Assembly (NCBI GenBank): GCA_903907995.1
Contig: CAIVQH010000057.1
Coordinates: 1-64,000 of the forward strand
Direction: 5' to 3'
Source of the DNA: an uncultured Verrucomicrobiota bacterium
GTDB taxonomy: Bacteria > Verrucomicrobiota > Verrucomicrobiia > Limisphaerales > UBA9464
DNA length: 64,000 nucleotides
Under the pieces are notes generated by a model. That model saw only the letters and a list, made by a program, of their open reading frames with translations, did not search any database and was not told the origin of the DNA. Made by a program: the position numbers and the translations under genes. Shown here piece by piece: positions 1-8,747 of this stretch (position 1 is the stretch's first letter; each line of letters starts with the position of its first letter).

Positions 1-36
1 AAGACACTCTTTCCCTACACGACGCTCTTCCGATCT
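1..36. other. Illumina TruSeq adapter remnant
   Basis: Bases 4-36 read as the 33-base Illumina TruSeq read-1 adapter, ending in CTTCCGATCT. Library adapter was left on the contig end. It is not genomic sequence and should be trimmed. Confidence 0.97.
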
Positions 37-74
37 GGGTTCACGCCGGGTCGGAGACCGGCGCTCCGTTCGCC

Positions 75-965
75 TCACCCGCAGTCGGACCGGTTGGAGA
101 ACCAGCTCCGCAGATCAGTTCGCCTGCCCAGCACACGCTCAAACTCAGCTTCACCCAATACCAGCAGCGCTGTGGAAAGCGCGTCAGACGCGGTCGCCGA
201 GAGCGTGGCCACGGCGGCCATGCGTTCACCGGTGGCGGGTTCGCCAGAACGCGGGTCGATGACGTGGCCGTAGGTTCGCCCACCTTCGCGAAATGATTTT
301 CCCCAGGTCGCCGAGACGGACAGCGACTCATCCCGCAGGGAAACCGATTCGCCGTTGGGCAGCGCGACTTTCCATTCGGCGGCGTCAGGGGGAGCGCCTA
401 TGGCCATGACTGTGCTGGTCCCGCCGTGCAGCAGCGCACTGGCAATCCCCGCCTCGCGCACCAGTTCGGCCGCCCGGTCCAACGCGTAGCCTTTGCCCAG
501 GCTACCCAGGTCCAGCATCACGCCGGGCCTTGCGAAACGGACGGAAAAGGCCGCCGCATCGAGAATGACCAGTTCCGGGCCAACGCAGGCCCGGGCTTCT
601 GCCAGCGTGGCGGCATCCGGTCGCGCACCGCTGCCGCCGACAAAACCCCACGCCTTGATCAGCGGCGCGGCGGTGATGTCGAACGCACCTCCGGTCGCGG
701 CAGTGAGATCAAAAGCCCGCTGGAGCAGGCGGAACACCTCGGGCGCGACGCGCACCGCCTCGTGGGCGGCTTGCGCGTTCACGCGGGCGATGTCGGTGTG
801 TGACCGGTAGAGGCTGAGCTGGTTTTCGATCCGCTCCACCTCGTCCAGTGCCTCCTCGCCAGCGGCGCGCAACGCGGCCGGATCGTTACCGTGCAGCACC
901 AACTCGAAGCGCGTCGCCATGGCGTGACGGGCGAGACGCACGGCTAGGAAGCATTGCTGGCGCAC
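75..965 (-). CDS. apbE: FAD:protein FMN transferase (ApbE family)
   Basis: ApbE enzymes attach FMN to threonine in flavoproteins, such as NQR/RNF subunits, outside the cytoplasm, using Mg2+ and FAD. The 296-residue product has the family landmarks: an N-terminal AMATRFELVLHG, GGAFDITAAPL, LDLGSLGKGYALDRA, LLHGGTSTVMAIG, HVIDPRSGEPA and a late SDALSTALLVLG. The first codon used here is GTG at 965. An ATG at 920 would begin directly at the conserved MATRFE, so the true start is uncertain. No clear signal peptide or lipobox is visible from either start. The gene ends only 39 bases from the adapter, so any partner flavoprotein gene downstream is outside the contig. Confidence 0.9.
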   Translation of the reverse strand: MRQQCFLAVRLARHAMATRFELVLHGNDPAALRAAGEEALDEVERIENQLSLYRSHTDIARVNAQAAHEAVRVAPEVFRLLQRAFDLTAATGGAFDITAAPLIKAWGFVGGSGARPDAATLAEARACVGPELVILDAAAFSVRFARPGVMLDLGSLGKGYALDRAAELVREAGIASALLHGGTSTVMAIGAPPDAAEWKVALPNGESVSLRDESLSVSATWGKSFREGGRTYGHVIDPRSGEPATGERMAAVATLSATASDALSTALLVLGEAEFERVLGRRTDLRSWFSNRSDCG

Positions 966-1176
966 ACCTCATAGAATGAGCCAAACCACCATCCACGTCG
1001 ACGCGATTACGCCTGCTTGTGGTTGCTTTGAAATGAACATGAGGGCAAGCATTCACCACCGTCTGAAAATAGGCCGGTGCTATTAAGCCCTTGCTTTGCC
1101 AGAACATGTGGAGAGGAGAGGAGAGGGCAATTTCAACAACCGCAAACCGCTGACTCCGGCACGCTTATCCCAAGTC

Positions 1177-2478
1177 ATGAAAAGAACACTGACACTGATG
1201 TGGCTGATGCTCCTCGCGATGCCCTCGATGGCGCAGGAGGCCGGACTTAGGCTGCTGTTCACCAACAGCGCGGCAATCATCACGAACTACGTCGGCTCCG
1301 GAACCGTGCTGACGATTCCGGACCGGATCACGAACTATGTCGGGCCGGGAGGCGTCATGCAAACCTTCCCCAACGGCATTCCCATCACGGGCATAGCGGA
1401 TTACGCCTTCCAGTATAAGCAGAGCCTGACCAAGGTGGTTATCGGTGACACCATGGGAAGCATCGGAGCCCAGGCTTTTTACCGCTGTGACAGCTTGGGC
1501 GAAGCGTCGCTTGGGCGGAATGTCACGAACATTGATGACAGCGCATTTCTGTATTGCACGAAATTGACCGGCATCACCGTGGATGCAGCCAACCCCAGCT
1601 TCAGCACCCCGGGCGGCGTCCTGTATGACAAGACTCAGGAGAAGCTCGTCACCTTTCCCGCAGGACTGGGCGGCGCCTATGCCGTTCCGACCAGTGTGAA
1701 AACTTTCGGCGACTCCGCATTCGCGTATTCCGCCGTAAACCAAGTGACGGTCGGAGACGGCATCACCAACCTAGGCGGGATGGTGTTTTACTCCTGCGCT
1801 TCCCTGACCAACCTGGTGCTGGGCAAAAATCTCGTCGGGATCGAGATCAATCCGTTGCAGGGTTGCTACCGCCTCGAAAGTATCACCGTGGACGAGGGCA
1901 ATCCCGCATACAGCACAGTGGACGGGGTTCTTTTCGACAAGCTTCGGACCAAGCTGATCAAATTTCCCGCGGGCAGGGGTGGAACCTATAAAATCCCCGA
2001 CAGCGTCACCCAAATCGCGTTCCAAGGATTTTACGGAAGTCCCAACATTACCAGCGTGACCATTCCCGCCAGCGTCACCAACATCGGATACAATGCGTTT
2101 GCCCTGAGTCAGAATCTGGCCACCGTTTACTTCGGCGGTGACGCACCGCCCGATGATGGCTTTGGTTTCTATCTGAATGCCAAAACCACGGTTTACTACC
2201 TTCCCGGAACCACGGGCTGGGGCCCGAGGTTTGGCAGTGCCCCGACGGCGGTATGGAATCTCCACATCCAGTCGGCTCGTTTTTTGGGCGGCGAATATGA
2301 ATTTACCATTGCTGGTGACGCTTACTTGACGGCGGTGGTGGAAGCCAGCCCGACGCTGGCGCCGGGCGTGTGGTCTCCGGTGTCTACCAACACGCTGGCT
2401 TTCGTCGGCCTCTCCTCGTTCAGTGATCAAGGAGCGGAGGGCCTCCCCATTCGTTTCTACCGTCTCGCCTTTCCCTGA
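1177..2478 (+). CDS. secreted BspA-type leucine-rich repeat protein
   Basis: A 433-residue secreted protein. The ATG at 1177 is chosen because it opens a signal peptide (MKRTLTLMWLMLLAMPSMAQ); the open frame continues upstream without one. The body has repeats of the BspA/LRR_5 kind, in which short segments such as ITGIADYAF, MGSIGAQAFYRC and VTNIDDSAFLYC alternate with AANPSFST-GGVLYDK inserts. These usually fold as a surface-exposed solenoid. The C-terminus (VVEASPTLAPGVWSPVSTNTL then FYRLAFP) is the small tail common on secreted Verrucomicrobia proteins and probably forms a beta-sandwich. A GGAGA triplet run lies about 55 bases upstream, but no close ribosome site is evident. Function is unknown; adhesion or surface display is plausible. 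Confidence 0.8.
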   Translation: MKRTLTLMWLMLLAMPSMAQEAGLRLLFTNSAAIITNYVGSGTVLTIPDRITNYVGPGGVMQTFPNGIPITGIADYAFQYKQSLTKVVIGDTMGSIGAQAFYRCDSLGEASLGRNVTNIDDSAFLYCTKLTGITVDAANPSFSTPGGVLYDKTQEKLVTFPAGLGGAYAVPTSVKTFGDSAFAYSAVNQVTVGDGITNLGGMVFYSCASLTNLVLGKNLVGIEINPLQGCYRLESITVDEGNPAYSTVDGVLFDKLRTKLIKFPAGRGGTYKIPDSVTQIAFQGFYGSPNITSVTIPASVTNIGYNAFALSQNLATVYFGGDAPPDDGFGFYLNAKTTVYYLPGTTGWGPRFGSAPTAVWNLHIQSARFLGGEYEFTIAGDAYLTAVVEASPTLAPGVWSPVSTNTLAFVGLSSFSDQGAEGLPIRFYRLAFP

Positions 2479-2527
2479 CGCCTCTGACGGGGCGCGGAAC
2501 TGGCTCCGCCCAGAACCAAAAGGAAAA

Positions 2528-2553
2528 CGCCGGCCTCCTTGCGGAAGCCGGCG
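2528..2553 (-). terminator. intrinsic terminator for the oxidoreductase gene
   Basis: Eleven-base arms around a TTGC loop pair with a single mismatch. On the minus strand the hairpin is followed by TTTTCCTTTT, so it should stop transcription of the minus-strand oxidoreductase. It lies between two convergent genes. Confidence 0.75.
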
Positions 2554-2571
2554 TGGCGAAAATGAGGCGGT

Positions 2572-4002
2572 TCAGGAGCGCTCCAGCGTGCCGTAGGTGA
2601 TCGCCGTGATCGGGCGGCCGGAGCCGTCGCTGACCTTGCGGGTGGCGGGGTCGAAGTAGCACATCATGCCGAGGCGCTCGCTCATTTCGGCGAGCGAGAT
2701 GACGGTCTGCACCTTGATGGCGAGGTCGATGCCACAGTTCTGCTTCTCGGTGCCACGGATGGCCCGGAAGAAGTTCCGGTGGTGGTTCGCCACGCTTTCG
2801 GCGTTCTCGCCCGTGAAGGGCTCGCTGGTCACGGGGTCGATCTCCTCGGCAAACGGGCGCTCAGGCTTCAGCTCGACCTTGTTGCCGGCCATCGTGAGCG
2901 TCGCCTTGTGGCCGCGGATCATCTCCTGCGTGCCCTGCTCGTTCACGGTGCTGGAGGTGATGTGCATGACCATGCCGCTGGGGAACTCGGCGATAAGCTG
3001 CACGATTTCGGGCACGTCCCGGGTGTAGATCGTCTTGGAATCGCCCTCGGACTTGGAATCGGTGTTCACCTTGCGGTTGCCGACGCTGGCGACGCGCAGC
3101 GGGAACTCGGGGTTGCCGGTGGCAAGCATGTAGGGATGCAGCTTGTGCGGGAACAGGTCGCCGAGCAGGCCGGAGCAGTACGGCTGGTACTTGCGCCAGC
3201 GGAAGTAGTGGTCGGCGTTGAAGGGAACCTTGGCCTTGATCTGGTTGCCCATCCAGTAGGCCCAGTCCAGATCCTCGGGAGTACACCACTTCTGGATGGT
3301 GTAGTTCCACTCGCCCTTCGGGTTGTTCCGCATGTAGCTGCCCTGGCTCATGACGACCGGGCCGATCTTGCCGGCCTGGATCCACTCGGCCGCCTTGTGC
3401 CACTTCTTGTCGGAGCAGCCCTGGGAACCGACCTGCACCAGCCGGCCGGTGCTCTTGCAGGTGTCGTAAATCTGGAAGGCCTCGCCGAGGTAGCGCGTCA
3501 TCGGCTTCTCGACATAGACGTGTTTGCCGGCCTGGAGGGAGTCGCAGGTCACCTTGGTGTGCCAGTGGTCCACCGTGGCGCAGAAGACGACGTCGATGTC
3601 CTTCCGCTCGATCAGCTTCCGGTAATCGCTGTAGCCCTGGGCCTGGGGGCCGGCCTTGGCCTTGCCGACTTCGACGCGGTGCTTGGACACGTCGCAGATG
3701 GCGGCCAGCGCGATGTTGTTGGCCCCTTCATCCACGTCCTTGCAGGTGCTGACGTGGGCGCCGAAGCCCTGTCCGCCCACTCCGACGAAACCGCAGACAA
3801 TCTTGTCATTGGCCCCGATCACGCGGCCGGCATACGGGGCGACTCCCGAGGAGACGCTCGAAGCGACGCCGCCCTGACTGGTGGCACAGCCGACGAGACT
3901 GGAGGCGGCCCCGGCGACCGTGGCGGCAGCCGTGGCGCGCTTGAGGAAGTCGCGGCGGGAAGAACCGCCGGCGGGAGCGGGAGATGGTTTGGAAGAAGAC
4001 AT
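2572..4002 (-). CDS. Gfo/Idh/MocA family oxidoreductase, Tat-exported
   Basis: A 476-residue NAD(P)-dependent sugar or polyol dehydrogenase of the Gfo/Idh/MocA family. The ATG at 4002 gives a twin-arginine signal, SSRRDFLKRA at 14-23, followed by LVGC at 36-39 that could act as a lipobox. Export of the folded enzyme with its cofactor, perhaps as a lipoprotein, is therefore likely. The Rossmann motif GFVGVGGQGFGAHV lies near residue 71, and the catalytic-region signature EKPMTRYLGEAF follows later. Proteins of this form are numerous in Verrucomicrobia and Planctomycetes and are linked to polysaccharide breakdown, but the substrate cannot be read from sequence. It has no clear operon partner. 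Confidence 0.88.
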   Translation of the reverse strand: MSSSKPSPAPAGGSSRRDFLKRATAAATVAGAASSLVGCATSQGGVASSVSSGVAPYAGRVIGANDKIVCGFVGVGGQGFGAHVSTCKDVDEGANNIALAAICDVSKHRVEVGKAKAGPQAQGYSDYRKLIERKDIDVVFCATVDHWHTKVTCDSLQAGKHVYVEKPMTRYLGEAFQIYDTCKSTGRLVQVGSQGCSDKKWHKAAEWIQAGKIGPVVMSQGSYMRNNPKGEWNYTIQKWCTPEDLDWAYWMGNQIKAKVPFNADHYFRWRKYQPYCSGLLGDLFPHKLHPYMLATGNPEFPLRVASVGNRKVNTDSKSEGDSKTIYTRDVPEIVQLIAEFPSGMVMHITSSTVNEQGTQEMIRGHKATLTMAGNKVELKPERPFAEEIDPVTSEPFTGENAESVANHHRNFFRAIRGTEKQNCGIDLAIKVQTVISLAEMSERLGMMCYFDPATRKVSDGSGRPITAITYGTLERS

Positions 4003-4143
4003 AGGAGATGCGTGGATGTGGTAGATGCGGCTTTCAAGACGCAGCCTATCGCCAATGCATTCGAGGTCAATCGGGAAGGGTGGCCAATGGCCGCCGGCGG
4101 GCCATTTTCTTTGGCGCACTTGGCCCGGAAGACCGATCGGCGT

Positions 4144-5304
4144 TCAGGTAGCGGCCGCGACCGGACGGTAAAGGCTAGCGACCGTGTCCGTATCGCCCGC
4201 CTGCGGGACAGGCAGGCAGAAGCGAAACACCGAGCCTGCCTGCGGACGGCTCTCGACCGTGATCGTGCCGCCATGTTCCTTCACGATGCGCTCGCAGATC
4301 GCCAGCCCCAGGCCGGTTCCGTGCGTCTTGCCGAAGGTGAAGAACGGCTCGAACAGACGCGCCTGATACTCGAGGGGAATGCCGCAACCGTTGTCGGAAA
4401 GTTCCGTGGTCACCCACTGGGAATCCGCCGAGAATCGCAGCGTCAGTCGGGCATCCTCGCGGCCGGACATCGCGTCAAAGGCATTGGCGTACAGGTTGGT
4501 GAACACCCGCGTCAGGCGGGGCGGGTCAAGGCGTAGGCGGACCTCGGGCAGATCCCCTTCGATGACGAGTTCCACGCCGCGCCGGGCGGCCTCGGGACGA
4601 AGTTCAAAGAGGATGTCCCGCAGGAACTCGGCGTAGTTCACCTTGGGCAGCACCGCGTTGGTCGGCACGCTGCGGGCGAAATCCAGCAGCTCCTGCATCA
4701 TCCGGTTCAGCACCTCCACCTGCTTGCGAATGCGGTCGCGGGCGGACCGCCGTCCGTCGGGCGAGACGTTGTCGCCGGCGGCCAGGTCGGCGGCGATGCC
4801 GATGACGTTCAGCGGATTGCGGAAGTCGTGGACAATCGTGCGGGCAAGGCGCTCCACGAGCTGGAGGCGTTCGGCTTTGAGTGATTCGCGGAGGAAGCGC
4901 CGGTTGAAATCGCGCATGCGCAGGCTGGCGTCGCGCACGAGCGAGGCGGCCAGCAGCGGCGAATGCTCGAGCAGTTCCATGACGGCCTCGGTCGGCACGA
5001 AGGAGAGTTCCGAGTGCTCCAGGGCGCTGGCCGTGGCCGAGCGCGTGCCGCCGTCAAAGACGGACATCTCGCCGAAATACTCGCCGGCCTCCATCCGCGA
5101 CAGCACGTGCAGATGCTCTGGGGCGGAGCGGGCGGCGATCTGGATCAGGCCGCGATGGATGACGTAAAGGCCGTCCCCATCGTCCCCTTCATGAAAGATC
5201 ACCTCGCCGGCCGCAACGCTGCGGGCGACGGTATGTTTGCGGACCACCTGCTGTTCCGCGGGCGAGAGATGACGGCAGAAGCGGGAGTCCTCCAGAGAGA
5301 CCAT
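4144..5304 (-). CDS. soluble sensor histidine kinase with cyclic-nucleotide-binding domain
   Basis: A 386-residue protein with an N-terminal cNMP-binding domain (about 10-125; phosphate-cassette-like GEYFGEMSVFDGGTRSATA at 74-92) joined to a histidine kinase. The phospho-acceptor is H159 in ARTIVHDFRNPLNVI. N274 marks the N box, DNGCGIP at 304-310 the G1 box and GTGLGLAI at 329-336 the G2 box. There is no signal peptide or membrane segment, so it should sense a cytoplasmic ligand. No receiver domain or response regulator gene is adjacent. The last 20 codons contain inverted and direct copies of CCTGCCTG-type sequence. Known for the family: ATP-dependent autophosphorylation. Inferred: control by cAMP, c-di-AMP-like or other small ligands. 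Confidence 0.85.
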   Translation of the reverse strand: MVSLEDSRFCRHLSPAEQQVVRKHTVARSVAAGEVIFHEGDDGDGLYVIHRGLIQIAARSAPEHLHVLSRMEAGEYFGEMSVFDGGTRSATASALEHSELSFVPTEAVMELLEHSPLLAASLVRDASLRMRDFNRRFLRESLKAERLQLVERLARTIVHDFRNPLNVIGIAADLAAGDNVSPDGRRSARDRIRKQVEVLNRMMQELLDFARSVPTNAVLPKVNYAEFLRDILFELRPEAARRGVELVIEGDLPEVRLRLDPPRLTRVFTNLYANAFDAMSGREDARLTLRFSADSQWVTTELSDNGCGIPLEYQARLFEPFFTFGKTHGTGLGLAICERIVKEHGGTITVESRPQAGSVFRFCLPVPQAGDTDTVASLYRPVAAAT

Positions 5305-5427
5305 TCTTAAGACATGGCCGAAAGCGGGCCATTTGGCGAATCATTTGGCAGCCTGGGGCTCTGGGACCACCGTGGGCCTTCGAAGAAACCCTGTTACTTT
5401 TCCCGTTCGGCTTAAATGTATTGGTAG

Positions 5428-6594
5428 ATGATGACCACTGACATGGCACTGGTCCGGGAATATGCGGACCGGGGATCCGAGGAGGCTTTTGCCCGCCTCG
5501 TTTCGCAGCACGTCAATCTGGTCCATTCCGTTGCCCTGCGTCAGGTCCGCGACGTGCATCTGGCCGAGGAGGTCACGCAGGCGGTTTTCGTGATCCTGGC
5601 CCGCAAAGCCGGATCGCTCCCCAGCCAGACGGTCCTCTCCGGCTGGCTCTATCACACCACCCGCAATGCCTCGGCCAATGCCCTGACCGTCCAACGTCAC
5701 CGGCAGGAGCGCGAACAACAGGCCTACATGCAAGCCCAAGACAACGAAACCGACCTGGAGGTCTGGACGCGGATCGAACCCCTGCTCGACACCGCCATGG
5801 CCCAGCTCGGCGAGCGGGATCACAACGCCCTCGTGCTGCGCTTTTTTGAAGGCCGGAGCTTCAGGGAGGTGAGCGCGGAACTGGGCACGAGCGAGGCCGG
5901 CGCCAAGATGCGGGTGGCCCGCGCGCTCGAAAAGTTGCGGAGGTTCTTCGCGAAAAAGGGGCTCAAATGCTCCGCCGCCGCGCTCGCCGGGGCGGTCTCG
6001 GCCCACTCCGTACAGGCGGCACCACTCGGGCTTGCGACCACCGTCACGGTCGCGGCCGTTCAGGGAACTCCAGTGACGGCCTCAACCTTAACCATCATCC
6101 AAAACACACTGAAACATATGGCCTTGGCCAAAATCAAAACCCTCGCCGGCGTCGGCGTTCTCACCCTCCTTCTGGCCGGCTCGACGACGGTCGCCGTCCG
6201 ACAGGTTCTGGCGGCGCCGGAGTCGCCCGCCTTTGCGTTCGCCGGTTACGCCAAACCGGAGGCCGCGTTCCAATCGTTCCTGTGGGCACTGGGCACCGGG
6301 AAGATTGAAAAGGTGCTGGACTGCTGCACGCCGGAACAGGCGGCCCGATTCAAGGCGAAAGAGAAGGACAAGCCGGCCGACGAGGTGAGCCGTGAGATCA
6401 TTCACTGGGCCGGTTCGATGAAGGGCTACCAGCTCACGGAAAAAGAGGAGATATCCGATGACGAGGTCCGTCTGCATCTCCTCGTCCAGCCGTATCCCGG
6501 CCACCCGAATGTCGGCAATGACGTCCAGGTGATGCAGCGCACCGGAAAAGAATGGAAGTACGCCGGAAAATTCGGCGTGGACATCAAGCAGTAG
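5428..6594 (+). CDS. RNA polymerase sigma-70 (ECF-like) factor with membrane-anchored C-terminal extension
   Basis: A 388-residue protein whose first half is an ECF sigma factor. Region 2 is about 15-85 ([15 protein letters not shown]) and region 4 about 112-175, with helix-turn-helix [28 protein letters not shown]. After an Ala/Thr-rich linker there is one membrane helix near 237-258 ([20 protein letters not shown]). About 125 residues follow that resemble a small SnoaL/NTF2-like sensor domain. Such tailed sigma factors recur in Verrucomicrobia; the tail may tether the factor or replace an anti-sigma partner. A second in-frame ATG at 5431 could be the start. The gene is followed by a hairpin and then a prepilin-like gene. 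Confidence 0.82.
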   Translation: MMTTDMALVREYADRGSEEAFARLVSQHVNLVHSVALRQVRDVHLAEEVTQAVFVILARKAGSLPSQTVLSGWLYHTTRNASANALTVQRHRQEREQQAYMQAQDNETDLEVWTRIEPLLDTAMAQLGERDHNALVLRFFEGRSFREVSAELGTSEAGAKMRVARALEKLRRFFAKKGLKCSAAALAGAVSAHSVQAAPLGLATTVTVAAVQGTPVTASTLTIIQNTLKHMALAKIKTLAGVGVLTLLLAGSTTVAVRQVLAAPESPAFAFAGYAKPEAAFQSFLWALGTGKIEKVLDCCTPEQAARFKAKEKDKPADEVSREIIHWAGSMKGYQLTEKEEISDDEVRLHLLVQPYPGHPNVGNDVQVMQRTGKEWKYAGKFGVDIKQ

Positions 6595-6609
6595 GCCGGC
6601 ACGAAGCCA

Positions 6610-6635
6610 CGGCGGTGCGGGAAACCACACCGCCG
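6610..6635 (+). terminator. GC-rich hairpin, possible terminator
   Basis: Eight-base perfect arms (CGGCGGTG / CACCGCCG) lie 15 bases after the sigma-factor stop. No U-tract follows, so it may be a weak terminator or an mRNA-stabilising hairpin. Confidence 0.35.
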
Positions 6636-6660
6636 ACTTCGCCCGAAAAATCGAAACCGC

Positions 6661-7314
6661 ATGAACCGTAAGCAGGCCTTCACCCTCATCGAGCTGCTGG
6701 TGGTCATCGCCCTCATTGCGATCCTCGCCGGGCTGCTGCTGCCGGCCATCAGTCGCGCGAAAGGGAGCGCCGGGCGCACCGCCTGTGCCAACAACCTCAA
6801 ACAGGTTGGCCTGGCCATCCGCCTCTATGCGGATGATTACGCCGACTCGTTGCCCGTGTTGCCGGAATCGAACCCCTATCCCAACGGAGTGGGCGCTTAC
6901 TACAAGCAGCTGGTGAAAGGGTATCTTGGCCTGGCCGGGCCCGCGACCTCCAACGAAGCGGTGTTCATCTGCCCGGTGGATAGGATTTATTCCCGGCAGC
7001 TCGCGCATGCCTTCACGAGCTACACCTTCAACGGGTACGAGGTGGGCCCGGGCTCGATTCCCCGGATCACCGGCCAGAAAATGACAGCCATCAGGAACTC
7101 CACCAAAGCTGTCCTCATTGGTGAGTTTCCCGCCTTTTGGGGTGGCTCGTGGCATCCGTTGGTCAAACAGAGCTACCCCGATGCCCGGGCGCTGCTGGGG
7201 TTCGTGGATGGACACGTGGGCTTCACGAGGATCTTTTGGAACAGCGCGTCCGCTTCCAAACCGGGCGACTACGAGCCGCCCGCCCGTTACGATTATTCGT
7301 GGGATGGTGAGTGA
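6661..7314 (+). CDS. prepilin-type N-terminal cleavage/methylation domain protein
   Basis: A 217-residue type II/IV pseudopilin-like protein. The start [29 protein letters not shown] is the class III signal: cleavage is expected between A6 and F7, with E11 as the conserved Glu (F7 +1, E11 +5). Next come the typical [23 protein letters not shown]-like segment and, near the end, [12 protein letters not shown], the H-X9-DG-like ending found in the large Planctomycetes/Verrucomicrobia pseudopilin expansion. The protein is inserted in the inner membrane, cleaved by prepilin peptidase and displayed outside. No other secretion or pilus genes are nearby, as is usual for these orphan pseudopilins. Their function is not known. 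Confidence 0.88.
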   Translation: MNRKQAFTLIELLVVIALIAILAGLLLPAISRAKGSAGRTACANNLKQVGLAIRLYADDYADSLPVLPESNPYPNGVGAYYKQLVKGYLGLAGPATSNEAVFICPVDRIYSRQLAHAFTSYTFNGYEVGPGSIPRITGQKMTAIRNSTKAVLIGEFPAFWGGSWHPLVKQSYPDARALLGFVDGHVGFTRIFWNSASASKPGDYEPPARYDYSWDGE

Positions 7315-7335
7315 AGGTTGCCGGCCAAGCCTGCT

Positions 7336-7358
7336 GCCCTTTCCGTTCAGCAAAGGGC
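7336..7358 (+). terminator. hairpin between the prepilin-like gene and aroG
   Basis: GCCCTTT pairs with AAAGGGC around a nine-base loop, 22 bases after the prepilin-like stop. Only TT follows, so termination strength is doubtful. It also sits in the aroG leader. Confidence 0.3.
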
Positions 7359-7398
7359 TTCCGTGTTGGCGGTCCGTCCGCTAGGATGTCCCGACGTT

Positions 7399-8469
<1,071 letters not shown>

Positions 8470-8480
8470 GCCTTCTCCCC

Positions 8481-8729
8481 ATGGCATCGGACCCCCAGAC
8501 CCAGAGCTACCTGGTCGCCGTCGGGTTGGTGGTCGTGGGGATTTTCGGTCTGGTGGTGGTGTGGAAGATCACCAAGTCGCTCTTCAAGCTGGCCTTCTGG
8601 CTCGCGGCCCTGTGCGCGGTCGCCACGCTTGGATGGTGGCTGCTGGCGAAGGAGGGGCTTCTGCCGCCACCGCCGTTTCTGAACGAGCCGCATCGCCCCT
8701 CTCCGGTGTCCGATCCGATGACGGCCTGA
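8481..8729 (+). CDS. small two-helix membrane protein
   Basis: An 82-residue hypothetical protein starting at the ATG at 8481, 11 bases after the DAHP synthase stop. Two hydrophobic helices are visible, about 10-28 (YLVAVGLVVVGIFGLVVVW) and 35-55 (LAFWLAALCAVATLGWWLL), followed by a Pro-rich tail. I do not recognise a family. Spacing suggests translation from the aroG transcript. Confidence 0.6.
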   Translation: MASDPQTQSYLVAVGLVVVGIFGLVVVWKITKSLFKLAFWLAALCAVATLGWWLLAKEGLLPPPPFLNEPHRPSPVSDPMTA

Positions 8730-8747
8730 GCAGGGTCGGTGGCCTCG

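Noticed and set aside
1096-1130. GGAGA triplet run as a word-repeat element
   Set aside because: There is no convincing pyrimidine partner arm; only a five-base TTGCC/GGCAA match flanks it.
4193-4250. CCTGCCTG repeats in the 3' end of the histidine kinase gene as a mobile repeat
   Set aside because: They lie within the reading frame with no disruption and are too short to separate from composition bias.
2779-4536. 585-codon frame opposite the Gfo/Idh/MocA gene
   Set aside because: It is antisense to two well-supported genes and has no recognisable domain; high GC explains the lack of stops.
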